Source of the DNA: CADEEL01 sp050246475 | GTDB lineage: Bacteria > Pseudomonadota > Alphaproteobacteria > Caulobacterales > Aquidulcibacteraceae | Length of the DNA: 64,000 bases | Assembly: GCA_050246475.1 (NCBI GenBank) | Contig: JBFWVZ010000008.1 | Span: forward strand, 1-64,000 | Direction: 5' to 3' | In this document: positions 8,019 through 16,653 of the stretch, one piece after another | Numbering within the stretch: position 1 is the stretch's first letter | How the letters are laid out: every line of letters starts with the position of its first letter | The notes under the pieces: model-generated | Seen by the model: only the letters and a program-made list of their open reading frames with translations | Told to the model about the DNA's origin: nothing | The model's database searches: none | Translations under genes and position numbers: made by a program

Positions 8019-8510
8019 ATGTTTCCGGATGAATTGGTCATGTCGGCGCGGCTCCTCCTCGGCGATTGCGAGGAGCGGAAGCTGCGCATCGTCACCGCCG
8101 AGAGTTGCACGGGCGGGCTGGTCGCGGCCCTCCTCACCGAAATCCCCGGCTCTTCCAAAGTCGTGGAGCGCGGTTTCGTGACCTACTCGAACCGCGCCAA
8201 GGAGGAGATGCTCGGCGTGCCCGGCGATCTCATCGCCGACATGGGCGCCGTCTCCGAACCCGTGGCGCGCGCCATGGCCGAGGGCGCGCTGCGCGAGAGC
8301 CGCGCGCATATATCGGTCGCGATCACGGGCGTCGCGGGGCCGGACGGCGGCACGGCCATGAAACCTGTAGGCCTCGTTCACGTCGCCGCCGCGCGCGAAA
8401 ACCGCTCGATCCTTCATGAGGCCTGCCGCTTCGGCAATATCGGCCGCCGCGAGGTGCGCCTCGCAAGCGTCGAGAAGGCGCTGGGGCTCATGCGGCGATT
8501 GGTCGAGTGA
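8019..8510 (+). CDS. pncC: PncC nicotinamide-nucleotide amidohydrolase (CinA C-terminal domain)
   Basis: A 163-residue stand-alone CinA C-terminal domain. It contains the family signature TAESCTGGLVAALLTEIPGSS, the segment FVTYSNRAKEEMLGV and ITGVAGPDGGT. PncC deamidates nicotinamide mononucleotide to nicotinate mononucleotide in the pyridine nucleotide salvage cycle. No N-terminal CinA domain is present. It is transcribed divergently from the membrane spermidine-synthase-like gene. Confidence 0.92.
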   Translation: MFPDELVMSARLLLGDCEERKLRIVTAESCTGGLVAALLTEIPGSSKVVERGFVTYSNRAKEEMLGVPGDLIADMGAVSEPVARAMAEGALRESRAHISVAITGVAGPDGGTAMKPVGLVHVAAARENRSILHEACRFGNIGRREVRLASVEKALGLMRRLVE

Positions 8511-8581
8511 AGCACGCCGCCGGACGAACAGGACTTGCGCGCCGGTTCAGGGCTGTGCAGCGCCAGTGCATGGAGGCGCCC

Positions 8582-9115
8582 ATGCGTATGTTCCTCGCCT
8601 TACTCGCCCTCTGCTTCGCCTCCGCCGCGACGGCGCAGACGCCGGCGCATACGATGCCGGCCTGGTTCGTCGCGCACGTCGAATTCATTTCACGCGACGG
8701 CGGAACCTGGCGCGCGCCGAACCCGGCCGGCGAGAACGACCCGAACCAGCCCGACGCCTTCGGCATGGAGTGGCGCGCCGCCTACGGGGGCCACGTTCTC
8801 ATCGGCCGGCTCTACGGCATCGAAAACGGCCAGGAGATTGCCGAGTATTGGACGTTCCGCGAGTTCTGGCATCCGGGCGAACGGCGCGTGATCATCGAGC
8901 AATGGGGCGGGCCGGGCGCTTACGGCGTGGGCGAGACGTTTAGCGCCGAGCGCGTCGAGCAGACCTTCTGGCTGCCGGACGGGCGCTCCTGGCGCGAAGG
9001 CCACCGCAACCAAGAGAATGGGGACACCTACGTCACCGCGAGCTTCGACATCCAGGAGGACGGCGCCTGGACGCCGAACGGAACCTACACGTGGACGCGC
9101 GTGCGCGCTGAATAA
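8582..9115 (+). CDS. Secreted protein of unknown function
   Basis: About 177 residues. The ATG at 8582 is preferred because a GGAGG lies just upstream (8573-8577) and it begins a clean signal peptide (MRMFLALLALCFASAATA). An in-frame ATG at 8507 would add 25 unrelated residues and overlap pncC. The mature part is rich in Trp, Glu and Gly (EYWTFREFWHPGERR, IEQWGGPGAYGVGE) and has no Cys pair or catalytic motif I recognise. It probably folds as a small periplasmic beta-rich protein. Confidence 0.75.
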   Translation: MRMFLALLALCFASAATAQTPAHTMPAWFVAHVEFISRDGGTWRAPNPAGENDPNQPDAFGMEWRAAYGGHVLIGRLYGIENGQEIAEYWTFREFWHPGERRVIIEQWGGPGAYGVGETFSAERVEQTFWLPDGRSWREGHRNQENGDTYVTASFDIQEDGAWTPNGTYTWTRVRAE

Positions 9116-9177
9116 GCCCTTGCCCTGCGGGCCGCACGGCGCAATTTCCTGCCGAGCGAACGACACGGAGAGCGCGC

Positions 9178-9576
9178 ATGTACGTCGATGGTTTTGTTGT
9201 GCCGGTGCCTAAGAAGAATCTGGCCGCCTACCGCAAGATGTCCATGAAGGCCGGCAAGATCTGGATGGAGAACGGCGCGCTTGAGTATCATGAGTGCGTC
9301 GCTGATGACGTGCCGGACGGCAAGGTCACGTCCTTCCCCATGAGCGTGAAGGTGAAGCCCGGCGAAGTCGTCGTCTTCTCATGGATCACGTACAAGAGCC
9401 GCTCGCAGCGGGACCGCATCAACAAAGCCGTCATGGCCGACCCGCGCCTCGCCGCTTCCGCGCCCAAGACCATGCCGTTCGATGGCCAGCGCATGATCTT
9501 CGGCGGCTTCAAGCCGTTCCTTTCGCTTCAAGCCAAACCGGCGCGTGCGAAAGCGAAGAACGGCCGGCGTGCGTGA
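9178..9576 (+). CDS. DUF1428 family protein
   Basis: A 132-residue protein matching the DUF1428 (YbaA-like, dimeric alpha-beta barrel) family: MYVDGFVVPVPKKNLAAYRKM at the start, ALEYHECVADD in the middle, and MPFDGQRMIFGGF near the end. The biochemical role is unknown. Its TGA overlaps the GTG of the next gene (GTGA), which predicts coupled translation. Confidence 0.9.
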   Translation: MYVDGFVVPVPKKNLAAYRKMSMKAGKIWMENGALEYHECVADDVPDGKVTSFPMSVKVKPGEVVVFSWITYKSRSQRDRINKAVMADPRLAASAPKTMPFDGQRMIFGGFKPFLSLQAKPARAKAKNGRRA

Positions 9577-9947
9577 GCGTTTCTGATATTGCCGGCGTGC
9601 GGGTGTACGAGGTCTCGCCCGATGGCCCGCTGCTCGAAAGCACGCGCGACGCGACGGACTTGATCGGTGATGCGTTCAGCCACGACGTTCGCGTCATCGC
9701 GATTCCGGCGTCTCGATTCACGGACAACTTCTTCACGCTGCGCACGCGTTTGCTGGGCGAGTTCGTGCAGAAGATCGTCAACTATCGCTATCGGCTCGCG
9801 ATCCTGGGCGACATGTCCGATCGCGTCGCTCAAAGCGATGCGCTCCGCGATTTCGTGCGCGAGAGCAATCGCGGAACGAACGTGTGGTTTCTTGAGGATC
9901 GCGCGGCGCTGGAAGCGAAGCTAACGAGCGAAACGACGCGCGCCTAG
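9573..9947 (+). CDS. DUF4180 family protein
   Basis: A 124-residue protein starting at a GTG that overlaps the DUF1428 stop. Residues 14-115 match DUF4180 (DATDLIGDAF, FFTLRTRLLGEFVQKIVNYR, LAILGDMSD, FVRESNRGTNVWFLED). In the family the domain often accompanies small regulators, but here it stands alone after DUF1428. The frame stays open upstream inside the DUF1428 gene, but only the GTG gives family-like sequence. Its stop shares four bases with the convergent gene. Confidence 0.85.
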   Translation: MSVSDIAGVRVYEVSPDGPLLESTRDATDLIGDAFSHDVRVIAIPASRFTDNFFTLRTRLLGEFVQKIVNYRYRLAILGDMSDRVAQSDALRDFVRESNRGTNVWFLEDRAALEAKLTSETTRA

Positions 9948-10636
9948 ATCGTATCCTCGACATCGACGGGCGGCTGTGTGGGCCTCGGCTGAGGCTGGCG
10001 CGGCGCAGGCGCGGGGCGGCGAGGCTGGACTGGCGCGGGGCGTGCGCGCGGTGGGGCGGCTCTCTCGGCGCCTTGCTGGGACACCGAAGCAAGAATGCGC
10101 TCCAATGCGCGCGAGAGGCTGCGTGCGCTTTGTTCGCGATCCATTGGATCGTCCGCCTCCACGCGGAAACGCGCGACGACTCCGCCCTCACCCGATTGCA
10201 GCACGGCGACACTTGCCCAACCGAAGCCATCCTCGCCTTGTGTCGCCAATGTGCAGGCGAAACGCGAGACGCCGCCGCGGCTCGTGCGTTGCGTTGACGA
10301 GGCCGTGACGCGTGCATTGCCGACGTCAATCAAGCCTGCGCACGGTCCACGTCCGCCAGTGAGGCTCGCGCGCCACGCAATGTCGAGGTTCGCGCGCGCA
10401 TCGCGCGGCATATCCGCCAGATCGCGCGCCAGATCCGCGCGCAGCGTATCGGCGCTTGCCGCTTGGAAGCGCGCGCCCGATTGCGCCAGCGCGCGCGTGA
10501 GCGCCTCCGTGAGAGCAGCCGCAGCCGCGTCCTCATTGCCGGCCGCGAGCGCGGCGCGGGTTCGATCCTCGGTCTGCGTCGCCGCAGCCGGCGCCGCCAT
10601 CGCAAAGGCCGCAATGAAAAGAAGCACGCCGCGCAT
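9944..10636 (-). CDS. Secreted protein with a Pro/Arg-rich tail, unknown function
   Basis: About 230 residues from the ATG at 10636, which begins a clear signal peptide (MRGVLLFIAAFAMAAPAAA). The mature domain (about 20-175) has two Cys residues (GPCAGLIDVG, RFACTLAT) that could form a disulphide, and ends in a low-complexity Pro/Arg/Gln tail. No family is recognised. It follows ridA by 11 bp on the same strand and overlaps DUF4180 tail to tail by 4 bp (CTAG). Confidence 0.72.
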   Translation of the reverse strand: MRGVLLFIAAFAMAAPAAATQTEDRTRAALAAGNEDAAAAALTEALTRALAQSGARFQAASADTLRADLARDLADMPRDARANLDIAWRASLTGGRGPCAGLIDVGNARVTASSTQRTSRGGVSRFACTLATQGEDGFGWASVAVLQSGEGGVVARFRVEADDPMDREQSARSLSRALERILASVSQQGAERAAPPRARPAPVQPRRPAPAPRQPQPRPTQPPVDVEDTI

Positions 10637-10647
10637 GGCTGGTCCCT

Positions 10648-11037
10648 CTAAGCCTTTGCTGCAATCGCCTCGATTTCGACCTTCCATTCTGGCGACACCA
10701 AGGCAGCGATATAAATCGCGGTCGAGGCGGGACGGTGCTCGCCCAGATATTTCCGGCGCGCGGCGCGCACCGCGTCACCGTCCGCGCCAGCGACCATGAA
10801 GGTCTGGAGCTTCACGATGTCCCTGAACGCCATCCCGTTCGCCACGAGGATCGCGCCGATGTTGGCGAACACTTGTTCGGCCTGTTCGCCGATCGTTTCC
10901 GGCGTCGTTCCGTCCGGGCGCATGCCCACCTGCCCGGAAATGTAGAGGAGATTTGAGCCCGCGGGCACGGCGACGCCGTGGCTATAAAGCCCAGCGGGCG
11001 CGTGGATCGTTTCGGGATTGATCTGTTTGATGCTCAT
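10648..11037 (-). CDS. RidA family (YjgF/UK114) protein
   Basis: A 129-residue RidA-like protein from ATG 11037, preceded by GGAGGAG. Conserved features are LYSHGV, LLYISGQVG, the G-x-x-A-E-Q-V-F-A-N-I helix and RPASTAIYIAAL with the substrate-binding Arg. Classical RidA deaminates reactive enamines and imines from PLP enzymes; paralogues vary, so the exact substrate is open. An upstream in-frame start would add ten atypical residues. It probably forms a short operon with the secreted protein downstream. Confidence 0.85.
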   Translation of the reverse strand: MSIKQINPETIHAPAGLYSHGVAVPAGSNLLYISGQVGMRPDGTTPETIGEQAEQVFANIGAILVANGMAFRDIVKLQTFMVAGADGDAVRAARRKYLGEHRPASTAIYIAALVSPEWKVEIEAIAAKA

Positions 11038-11125
11038 GAGCCTGGCTCCTCCGCCGTCCTTTAACACACCCTCAACCCGAACCCTGTTGCGCTAGGCCCT
11101 GAGACTCCCCTTATGGACGGATCGC

Positions 11126-13147
11126 ATGTCGGGCGCGCAGCAGAAGCAGCGGAAATCATCCGTGGCAAATGACGAACCACCGTGGGAATCCGATCTCTTC
11201 GGATCCGGCGACTATACCGCCAAGGACATCGAAGTCCTTGAGGGGCTGGAGCCGGTGCGCCGGCGCCCTGGCATGTATATCGGCGGCACGGACGAGCGCG
11301 CGCTCCATCACCTCTTCGCGGAAGTGCTCGATAACTCGATGGACGAAGCGGTCGCGGGCTTCGCGGACCGCATCGAGGTCGAATATTTCGCGGACGGCAC
11401 GCTCTCGGTGACGGACAACGGGCGCGGCATCCCGATCGATCCGCACCCGAAGTTCCCGAAGAAGAGCGCGCTTGAGGTGATCCTTACGACGCTGCACGCC
11501 GGCGGCAAATTCTCGGACAAAGTCTATCACACGTCCGGCGGGCTTCACGGCGTCGGCGTCTCTGTCGTCAACGCACTCTCCAACAAGCTCGAAGTCGAAG
11601 TCGCGCGGGATCGCACGCTCTATGCGCAGCACTTTGCGCGCGGCGCGCCGCTTGGCCCGCTCAAGAAGATCGGCTCGACGCACAACAAGCGCGGCACGAC
11701 CGTCCGCTTCCATCCCGATCCGGAAATCTTCGGCGCTAGTGTAGCGTTCAAGCCGCAGCGTCTCTTCCAGCTCGCGCGCTCGAAGGCCTATCTCCACCGC
11801 GGCGTTGAAATCCGCTGGCGCTGCGCGGCGGAGCGCATCAAGGACGGCGACCCGACGCCTACTGAAGCGAGCTTCCACTTCCCGAACGGCTTGAAGGACT
11901 TCCTCGCCGATCTCATCAAAGAGAAGAAAGCGATCGTCGCGGAGAGCTTCCACGGCAAAGTCGATCGCGACAAAGGCCATGGCCGCGTCGAGTGGGCCGT
12001 CGCATGGATTTCCGACGGCTTCGGCGAGGCCGACGGCTTCCTCCGCTCCTATTGCAACACCATCCCCACGCCGGACGGCGGCTTCCACGAGCAAGGCCTC
12101 CGCGCCGCAATCTCCAAAGGCCTGCGCGCCTACGCCGACATCAAGGGCGAGAAGAAAGCCGCGCTCATCACGCCGGACGATGTGATGGGCACGTCGGCCG
12201 CGATGGTCTCCGTCTTCATTCGCGATCCGCAATTCGAGGGGCAAACGAAAGGCCGCCTCGTCTCCACCGAAGCGGCGAAGATCGTTGAGCAGGCCGTCCG
12301 CGATCCGTTCGATCACTGGCTCGCCGCGCGCCCGAGCGAAGCGGGCCGGTTGCTCGAATGGGTGATCGGCCAAGCGGAAGACCGCATCCGCAAGCGCAAG
12401 GAGAAGGAAGTCTCCCGCGCGAGCGCGACGCGCAAGCTGCGGCTCCCCGGCAAGCTCGCCGATTGCGCGCGCCAGAGCGCGAACGGAACGGAAATCTTCA
12501 TCGTCGAAGGCGACAGCGCCGGCGGCTCCGCCAAGCAAGCGCGCAACCGCGAAACGCAAGCGATCCTGCCGCTGCGCGGGAAAATTCTCAACGTTGCGTC
12601 GGCGGCGGGTGAGAAAACCGCCAACAACGCGGAACTCTCCGATCTGACGCTCGCGCTGGGCTGCGGCACGGGATCGAAATTCCGCACCGACGATCTCCGC
12701 TACGAGCGCGTGATCATCATGACGGACGCGGACGTTGACGGCGCCCACATCGCCTCGCTCCTCATCACGTTCTTCCACCGCCAGACGCCGGGCCTCATCC
12801 GCGCGGGGCGGCTCTATCTCGCGATGCCGCCGCTTTACCGGATCACGGCGGGCAAAGAGAGCGTCTATGCGCGCGACGATGCGCACAAGGCGGAGCTGCT
12901 GGAGACGAAGTTCAAAAACAAGAAAGTCGAAGTCTCACGTTTCAAAGGCCTCGGCGAAATGATGCCGGCGGATTTGAAGGACACGACGATGAACCCGGAC
13001 ACGCGCACGCTCGCGCGCGTCGTGTTGGAGGAAGAAGAGCTGCCGGAATTCGACGGCCTCGTCGAAACGTTGATGGGCAGAAAGCCGGAGCTTCGCTTCA
13101 ACTACATCCAAGCGAACGCGCGCTTCGTGGATGAGGTGGACGTTTAG
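11126..13147 (+). CDS. parE: ParE, topoisomerase IV subunit B
   Basis: A 673-residue type IIA topoisomerase ATPase subunit. The GHKL ATPase has LDNSMDEAV, DNGRGIP and GGLHGVGVSVVNALS. The TOPRIM domain has EGDSAGGSAKQ, PLRGKILNV and DADVDGAHI. The C-terminus has FKGLGEM. Length and the lack of the long GyrB insertion favour ParE over GyrB, and a Met/Ser/Gln/Lys-rich N-terminal extension is usual in alphaproteobacterial ParE. With ParC (not in the window) it would decatenate daughter chromosomes. Confidence 0.95.
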   Translation: MSGAQQKQRKSSVANDEPPWESDLFGSGDYTAKDIEVLEGLEPVRRRPGMYIGGTDERALHHLFAEVLDNSMDEAVAGFADRIEVEYFADGTLSVTDNGRGIPIDPHPKFPKKSALEVILTTLHAGGKFSDKVYHTSGGLHGVGVSVVNALSNKLEVEVARDRTLYAQHFARGAPLGPLKKIGSTHNKRGTTVRFHPDPEIFGASVAFKPQRLFQLARSKAYLHRGVEIRWRCAAERIKDGDPTPTEASFHFPNGLKDFLADLIKEKKAIVAESFHGKVDRDKGHGRVEWAVAWISDGFGEADGFLRSYCNTIPTPDGGFHEQGLRAAISKGLRAYADIKGEKKAALITPDDVMGTSAAMVSVFIRDPQFEGQTKGRLVSTEAAKIVEQAVRDPFDHWLAARPSEAGRLLEWVIGQAEDRIRKRKEKEVSRASATRKLRLPGKLADCARQSANGTEIFIVEGDSAGGSAKQARNRETQAILPLRGKILNVASAAGEKTANNAELSDLTLALGCGTGSKFRTDDLRYERVIIMTDADVDGAHIASLLITFFHRQTPGLIRAGRLYLAMPPLYRITAGKESVYARDDAHKAELLETKFKNKKVEVSRFKGLGEMMPADLKDTTMNPDTRTLARVVLEEEELPEFDGLVETLMGRKPELRFNYIQANARFVDEVDV

Positions 13148-13148
13148 G

Positions 13149-13790
13149 TCATTGAGCCGCTTGCAGGATCGAAAAACTTTCTGGTTCTGCGCAGTTTCTG
13201 TTTCCGCCAAGCAGAAAGGGCGGCGCTGTACGAGGCCAATTGATGAGCGCTCGCGGAACTTGCACGGATGGAGACCCGGTCAAACCCGGGTACCTTAGTC
13301 TAGCCGCCTCAAACTCACTAAGGAGCACTTCCTCGGTCGGTACGGGTAAGGCGCCGCCATACCAGGCCTGCCCTGTCCAAACGATCGTGATCTCGCCGGC
13401 TGCGAGCGAGTAAACTGGGCTCGCGCCATTCATGCACCGCCATCGAAAACCTCCAGCGTATCCTTCCAAAGTGTTTGTCGACAGCGAAACGAGGGCATAC
13501 TCACCAGGCACCACCTCTCTCAGCGCGAGCGTCACGTGCGAGTTTACTGCGTGGTTGATCAAGTGACTGGTGCCGAGACTTCCCGTCCAGAAGCCGACGA
13601 CGGGGTCCCCAAACTGACTTGTCCTCAAGTCTACCCGCCTAAATTCAGTGACCGTCGGCATCACCGAGGGCGGCGCGGCAACAATCAGTATCGCTGTTGA
13701 AGAGCCCGGGCCGAATTGAAGATTTCGAGATACTGGTGTTGCGCACGCTGCAAGCGCGGCAAGCAGCACGATGGCCAGTGCGCGTTCCAC
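13149..13790 (-). CDS. Putative lipoprotein of unknown function, atypical composition
   Basis: About 213 residues. A hydrophobic N-terminus ends in a lipobox (LAALAAC), predicting an envelope lipoprotein. Start choice is uncertain: GTG at 13790 gives an ideal short leader, while TTG codons at 13802 and 13817 are in frame, the first preceded by GGGGG. The mature part has few charges and many Ser, Thr and Val, with no recognised domain. Codon use looks less GC3-biased than in parE next to it, suggesting acquisition. It is convergent with parE (1 bp between stops). Confidence 0.68.
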   Translation of the reverse strand: MERALAIVLLAALAACATPVSRNLQFGPGSSTAILIVAAPPSVMPTVTEFRRVDLRTSQFGDPVVGFWTGSLGTSHLINHAVNSHVTLALREVVPGEYALVSLSTNTLEGYAGGFRWRCMNGASPVYSLAAGEITIVWTGQAWYGGALPVPTEEVLLSEFEAARLRYPGLTGSPSVQVPRALINWPRTAPPFLLGGNRNCAEPESFSILQAAQ

Positions 13791-13880
13791 GATTTGAATC
13801 AATGCTGCTGCCCCCAAGCTCTGGCCACATAGATTGTCACAACGGATGAGCCTAGAATAGTAGACCCCTCAACGGGTCCG

Positions 13881-14330
13881 GTGACCGATCAACAGGCAAG
13901 CTCGATGCCCACGCACAAAGGAACCTGCTTCTGCGGCGCGATCGCCATCGAGGCGGAGGGCGAGCCGTTCGGCATGGGCTATTGCCATTGCAACGATTGC
14001 CGCTCCTACTCGGGCTCGCCCGTCTCCACCTTCACGCTTTGGCAAAACGAGCAGGTGCGCGTCACGCAGGGCGCGGACTATCTCTCCGGCTTCAACAAGA
14101 CGGGCTTCTCGGATCGGCGCTTCTGCCGCCAATGCGGCGGGCACGTGCTGAGCTATCACCCAACCGCCGGCTTCACCGACGTGCACGCATCCTCGCTGCC
14201 GACACTCGTTTTCCGCCCCGAGATGCACATCAATTACGCGTGCACGCAGCTGCCGATGAAAGACGGCCTGCCAAAACTCAAAGACCTTCCGTCCGAAGCG
14301 GGCGGCACGGGCGAAGTCATTGCCGAATAG
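13881..14330 (+). CDS. GFA family (glutathione-dependent formaldehyde-activating-like) zinc protein
   Basis: 149 residues (141 if ATG 13905 is used). Zinc-binding Cys motifs of the GFA/CENP-V fold are complete: CFCGAI, CHCNDCR and CRQCGGH. The C-terminus (PEMHINY, LPMKDGLPKLKDLP) is typical of the family. Few members have proven activity, so the substrate is unknown. The gene stands alone between an orphan lipoprotein gene and the helicase. Confidence 0.88.
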   Translation: MTDQQASSMPTHKGTCFCGAIAIEAEGEPFGMGYCHCNDCRSYSGSPVSTFTLWQNEQVRVTQGADYLSGFNKTGFSDRRFCRQCGGHVLSYHPTAGFTDVHASSLPTLVFRPEMHINYACTQLPMKDGLPKLKDLPSEAGGTGEVIAE

Positions 14331-14420
14331 GCGAATTCGCCCGCGCCAATCGCCGCGCCCGCCCCGCAAACATTGACTTTCCGGGCAAATTCCCCCACCT
14401 CCGGCGCGTCCGTTGCGCGC

Positions 14421-14442
14421 CGAAAGGGCGTGCGCCCTTTCG
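14421..14442 (+). terminator. Perfect GC-rich hairpin upstream of the RNA helicase gene
   Basis: Ten-base arms CGAAAGGGCG and CGCCCTTTCG around TG, followed by CTTTTCG. It lies 91 bp downstream of the GFA stop and 91 bp upstream of the helicase start. It could be the terminator of the GFA gene or a leader element of the helicase mRNA. The following T run is short, so termination is not certain. Confidence 0.5.
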
Positions 14443-14532
14443 CTTTTCGCCCTCGTCTCAACGGAGACGCTGAGGCTCGAAGCGCCAACTCAAGCCGCGA
14501 ACGCGCATCGCCTTCGCGCACAGAAAGACTGA

Positions 14533-16080
14533 ATGACCACCGAACCATCCGCGCCCGAAGGCGCACAAACCGCCGAACCCCAAATCACCTTCAAGGATCT
14601 CGAACTGAGCGCGGAAATCCTCCGCGCCATCGACGAGACGGGCTACACCAAGCCCACGCCCATCCAGGCGAAGGCGATCCCCGTCGTGCTGCAAGGGCGC
14701 GACGTGCTGGGCATCGCGCAAACCGGCACGGGCAAGACCGCCTCCTTCACGCTGCCGATGATCGAGATATTGGCGGCCGGCCGCGCCAAGGCGCGCATGC
14801 CCCGCACGCTCATTCTGGAGCCGACGCGCGAGCTCGCCGCGCAGGTCGCCGAAAGCTTCGACAAGTACGGCAAGTATCACAAACTGACGAAGGCGCTGCT
14901 GATCGGCGGCGTCTCCTTCGGCGATCAGGATGCGCTGCTCAGCCAGGGCGTCGACGTGCTCATCGCCACGCCAGGGCGCCTGCTCGATCACTTTGAGCGC
15001 GGCAAGCTGCTTCTATCCGGCGTGCAAGTCATGGTGGTCGATGAGGCGGACCGCATGCTCGACATGGGCTTCATCCCCGATATCGAGCGCATCTTCAAAC
15101 TGACGCCCTTCACGCGGCAGACGCTCTTCTTCTCCGCGACCATGCCGCCGGAGATCACGCGGCTCACCGAGCAATTCCTCTCCTCACCCGTCCGTATCGA
15201 AGCCGCGCGCCCGGCCACCACGGCCGAAACGATCGATCAACGCGTCGTGGATATCCCATCGGGCGATCCGCGCACGCGCCGCGCGGCGCTGCGAGCGGTG
15301 CTCAAGTCCGGCGAGATCAAGAACGGCATCATCTTCTGCAATCGCAAGACGGACGTCGATGTCGTCGCGCTCTCCTTGAAGCGCCATGGCTTCAACGCCG
15401 CGCCGATCCACGGCGACCTCGAGCAACGCGTGCGCATGGCGACGCTCGACCGCTTCAAGACGGGCGACGTGCAGTTCCTCATCGCCTCCGATGTCGCCGC
15501 GCGCGGGCTCGACATTCCCGCCGTCAGCCACGTCTTCAATTACGAGCCGCCGCGCCACGCCGAAGATTACGTCCACCGCATCGGGCGCACCGGCCGCGCG
15601 GGGCTTTCGGGCCAAGCGTTCACGCTCGTTTCCCCGCAAGACCGCAAGAGCCTCGACGCCATCGAGAAGCTCACCGGCAAACCGATCGCCAAAGCCGAGG
15701 TCGCCGATCTTCCCGCTGAAGCGCTCGGCGATGCGCGCGACAGCGGCGGGCGCGGGAGGCGCGCCGACGAACTCAAGGATCAGCGCCGCCGCGGGCGCGA
15801 CAAATCCCGATACAAAGTGCGCGATCCCAATCGCCCCAACGCCGCGGAAGAACCGTTCCAGGCCCAGCAGCAATCGCAACGCAACGACGAACCGCGCCGC
15901 GACCGCCCCCCGCGTGAACCGCGGCGCGACGAGCCGCGCCGCGATCAGCCGCGCGGAGAAAACCGCGAACCACGCCGGAACGAACCGACGCGACGCCGTG
16001 ACGAGCAGCGCGCGCCGCAGCGCGGCGAAGTGACCGGCTTTGGAGATGAACTCCCGGCGTTCCTTCGCGACAAGAAATAG
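14533..16080 (+). CDS. rhlE: DEAD-box RNA helicase, RhlE-like
   Basis: A 515-residue helicase with all core motifs: Q motif (PTPIQAKAIP), I (AQTGTGKT), Ia (PTRELAAQ), Ib (TPGR), II (DEAD), III (SAT) and VI (HRIGRTGRAG). The C-terminal 120 residues are a disordered Arg-rich tail with repeated EPRRDEPRRD units, typical of RhlE-type enzymes that bind RNA non-specifically. Likely roles are ribosome assembly and RNA decay alongside RNase E, which is also in this window. The roughly 200-base upstream region holds a strong hairpin. Confidence 0.92.
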   Translation: MTTEPSAPEGAQTAEPQITFKDLELSAEILRAIDETGYTKPTPIQAKAIPVVLQGRDVLGIAQTGTGKTASFTLPMIEILAAGRAKARMPRTLILEPTRELAAQVAESFDKYGKYHKLTKALLIGGVSFGDQDALLSQGVDVLIATPGRLLDHFERGKLLLSGVQVMVVDEADRMLDMGFIPDIERIFKLTPFTRQTLFFSATMPPEITRLTEQFLSSPVRIEAARPATTAETIDQRVVDIPSGDPRTRRAALRAVLKSGEIKNGIIFCNRKTDVDVVALSLKRHGFNAAPIHGDLEQRVRMATLDRFKTGDVQFLIASDVAARGLDIPAVSHVFNYEPPRHAEDYVHRIGRTGRAGLSGQAFTLVSPQDRKSLDAIEKLTGKPIAKAEVADLPAEALGDARDSGGRGRRADELKDQRRRGRDKSRYKVRDPNRPNAAEEPFQAQQQSQRNDEPRRDRPPREPRRDEPRRDQPRGENREPRRNEPTRRRDEQRAPQRGEVTGFGDELPAFLRDKK

Positions 16081-16653
16081 TCAGCGCGGGCGAACGAAGC
16101 CCGGCGTTTCGGCTAATCGATCCTCGAGATGCACTGACGCACTCGCGAACCTGCGGACATAATTATCAACCAGATTGCGCGTTGCGCCGTAGTTGATCTG
16201 AATAAACGTACGCAGCGTGACACGGTCCTCGCTCACGACGACGGTGTAGGGAATTCCCTCATATTCATCTTCGAAACGCTCTGCTGTTTCGCGAACGCCG
16301 GGCGCGCGCGAAGGATCGAATGGCCAGAACGACGTGAGCTCCAGCGCCAAGCACCCGCCGCGCGCGGAGTAGCACTCCTCTAGGAATGCGCCGATCGGCT
16401 GGCCGTTCGAGCCCGAAAAGATAAACCCGTCTTCCGCAGGACCAATCTCGCGCCAACCCATTGTTTCGAGGATTGCGCGCAGCTCCGCGGGCGTCATGTC
16501 CTCATAGATGACGCCATAGCTGAAGCGAGAACCGTGCTCCGTTTCAAAGAGGCCCATCGGCGGCGCTGGCGGCGGCGCCGGCTCCTGCGCAGTCGCGCAA
16601 GCGCCGAGCATCGCCGCGAACAGAATCGCCGTCGCGAAAGTGCGAACGTGCAC
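16081..16653 (-). CDS. YbjN-domain-like putative lipoprotein
   Basis: 190 residues from a GTG whose G overlaps the preceding TAG (TAGTG), implying coupling to the aldehyde dehydrogenase upstream. A lipobox (LGAC) is followed by a Pro/Ala-rich linker. Residues about 45-180 resemble the YbjN fold: DMTPAELRAILETMGW, a central FWPFD segment and a C-terminal helix INYGATRNLVDNYVRRF. YbjN proteins are linked to stress and motility but have no defined chemistry. The family call is moderate. Confidence 0.72.
   Translation of the reverse strand: MHVRTFATAILFAAMLGACATAQEPAPPPAPPMGLFETEHGSRFSYGVIYEDMTPAELRAILETMGWREIGPAEDGFIFSGSNGQPIGAFLEECYSARGGCLALELTSFWPFDPSRAPGVRETAERFEDEYEGIPYTVVVSEDRVTLRTFIQINYGATRNLVDNYVRRFASASVHLEDRLAETPGFVRPR

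Noticed and set aside
11156..12886. 576-codon minus-strand open frame opposite parE
   Set aside because: Antisense to a complete parE with all motifs; stop-codon depletion is explained by GC content.
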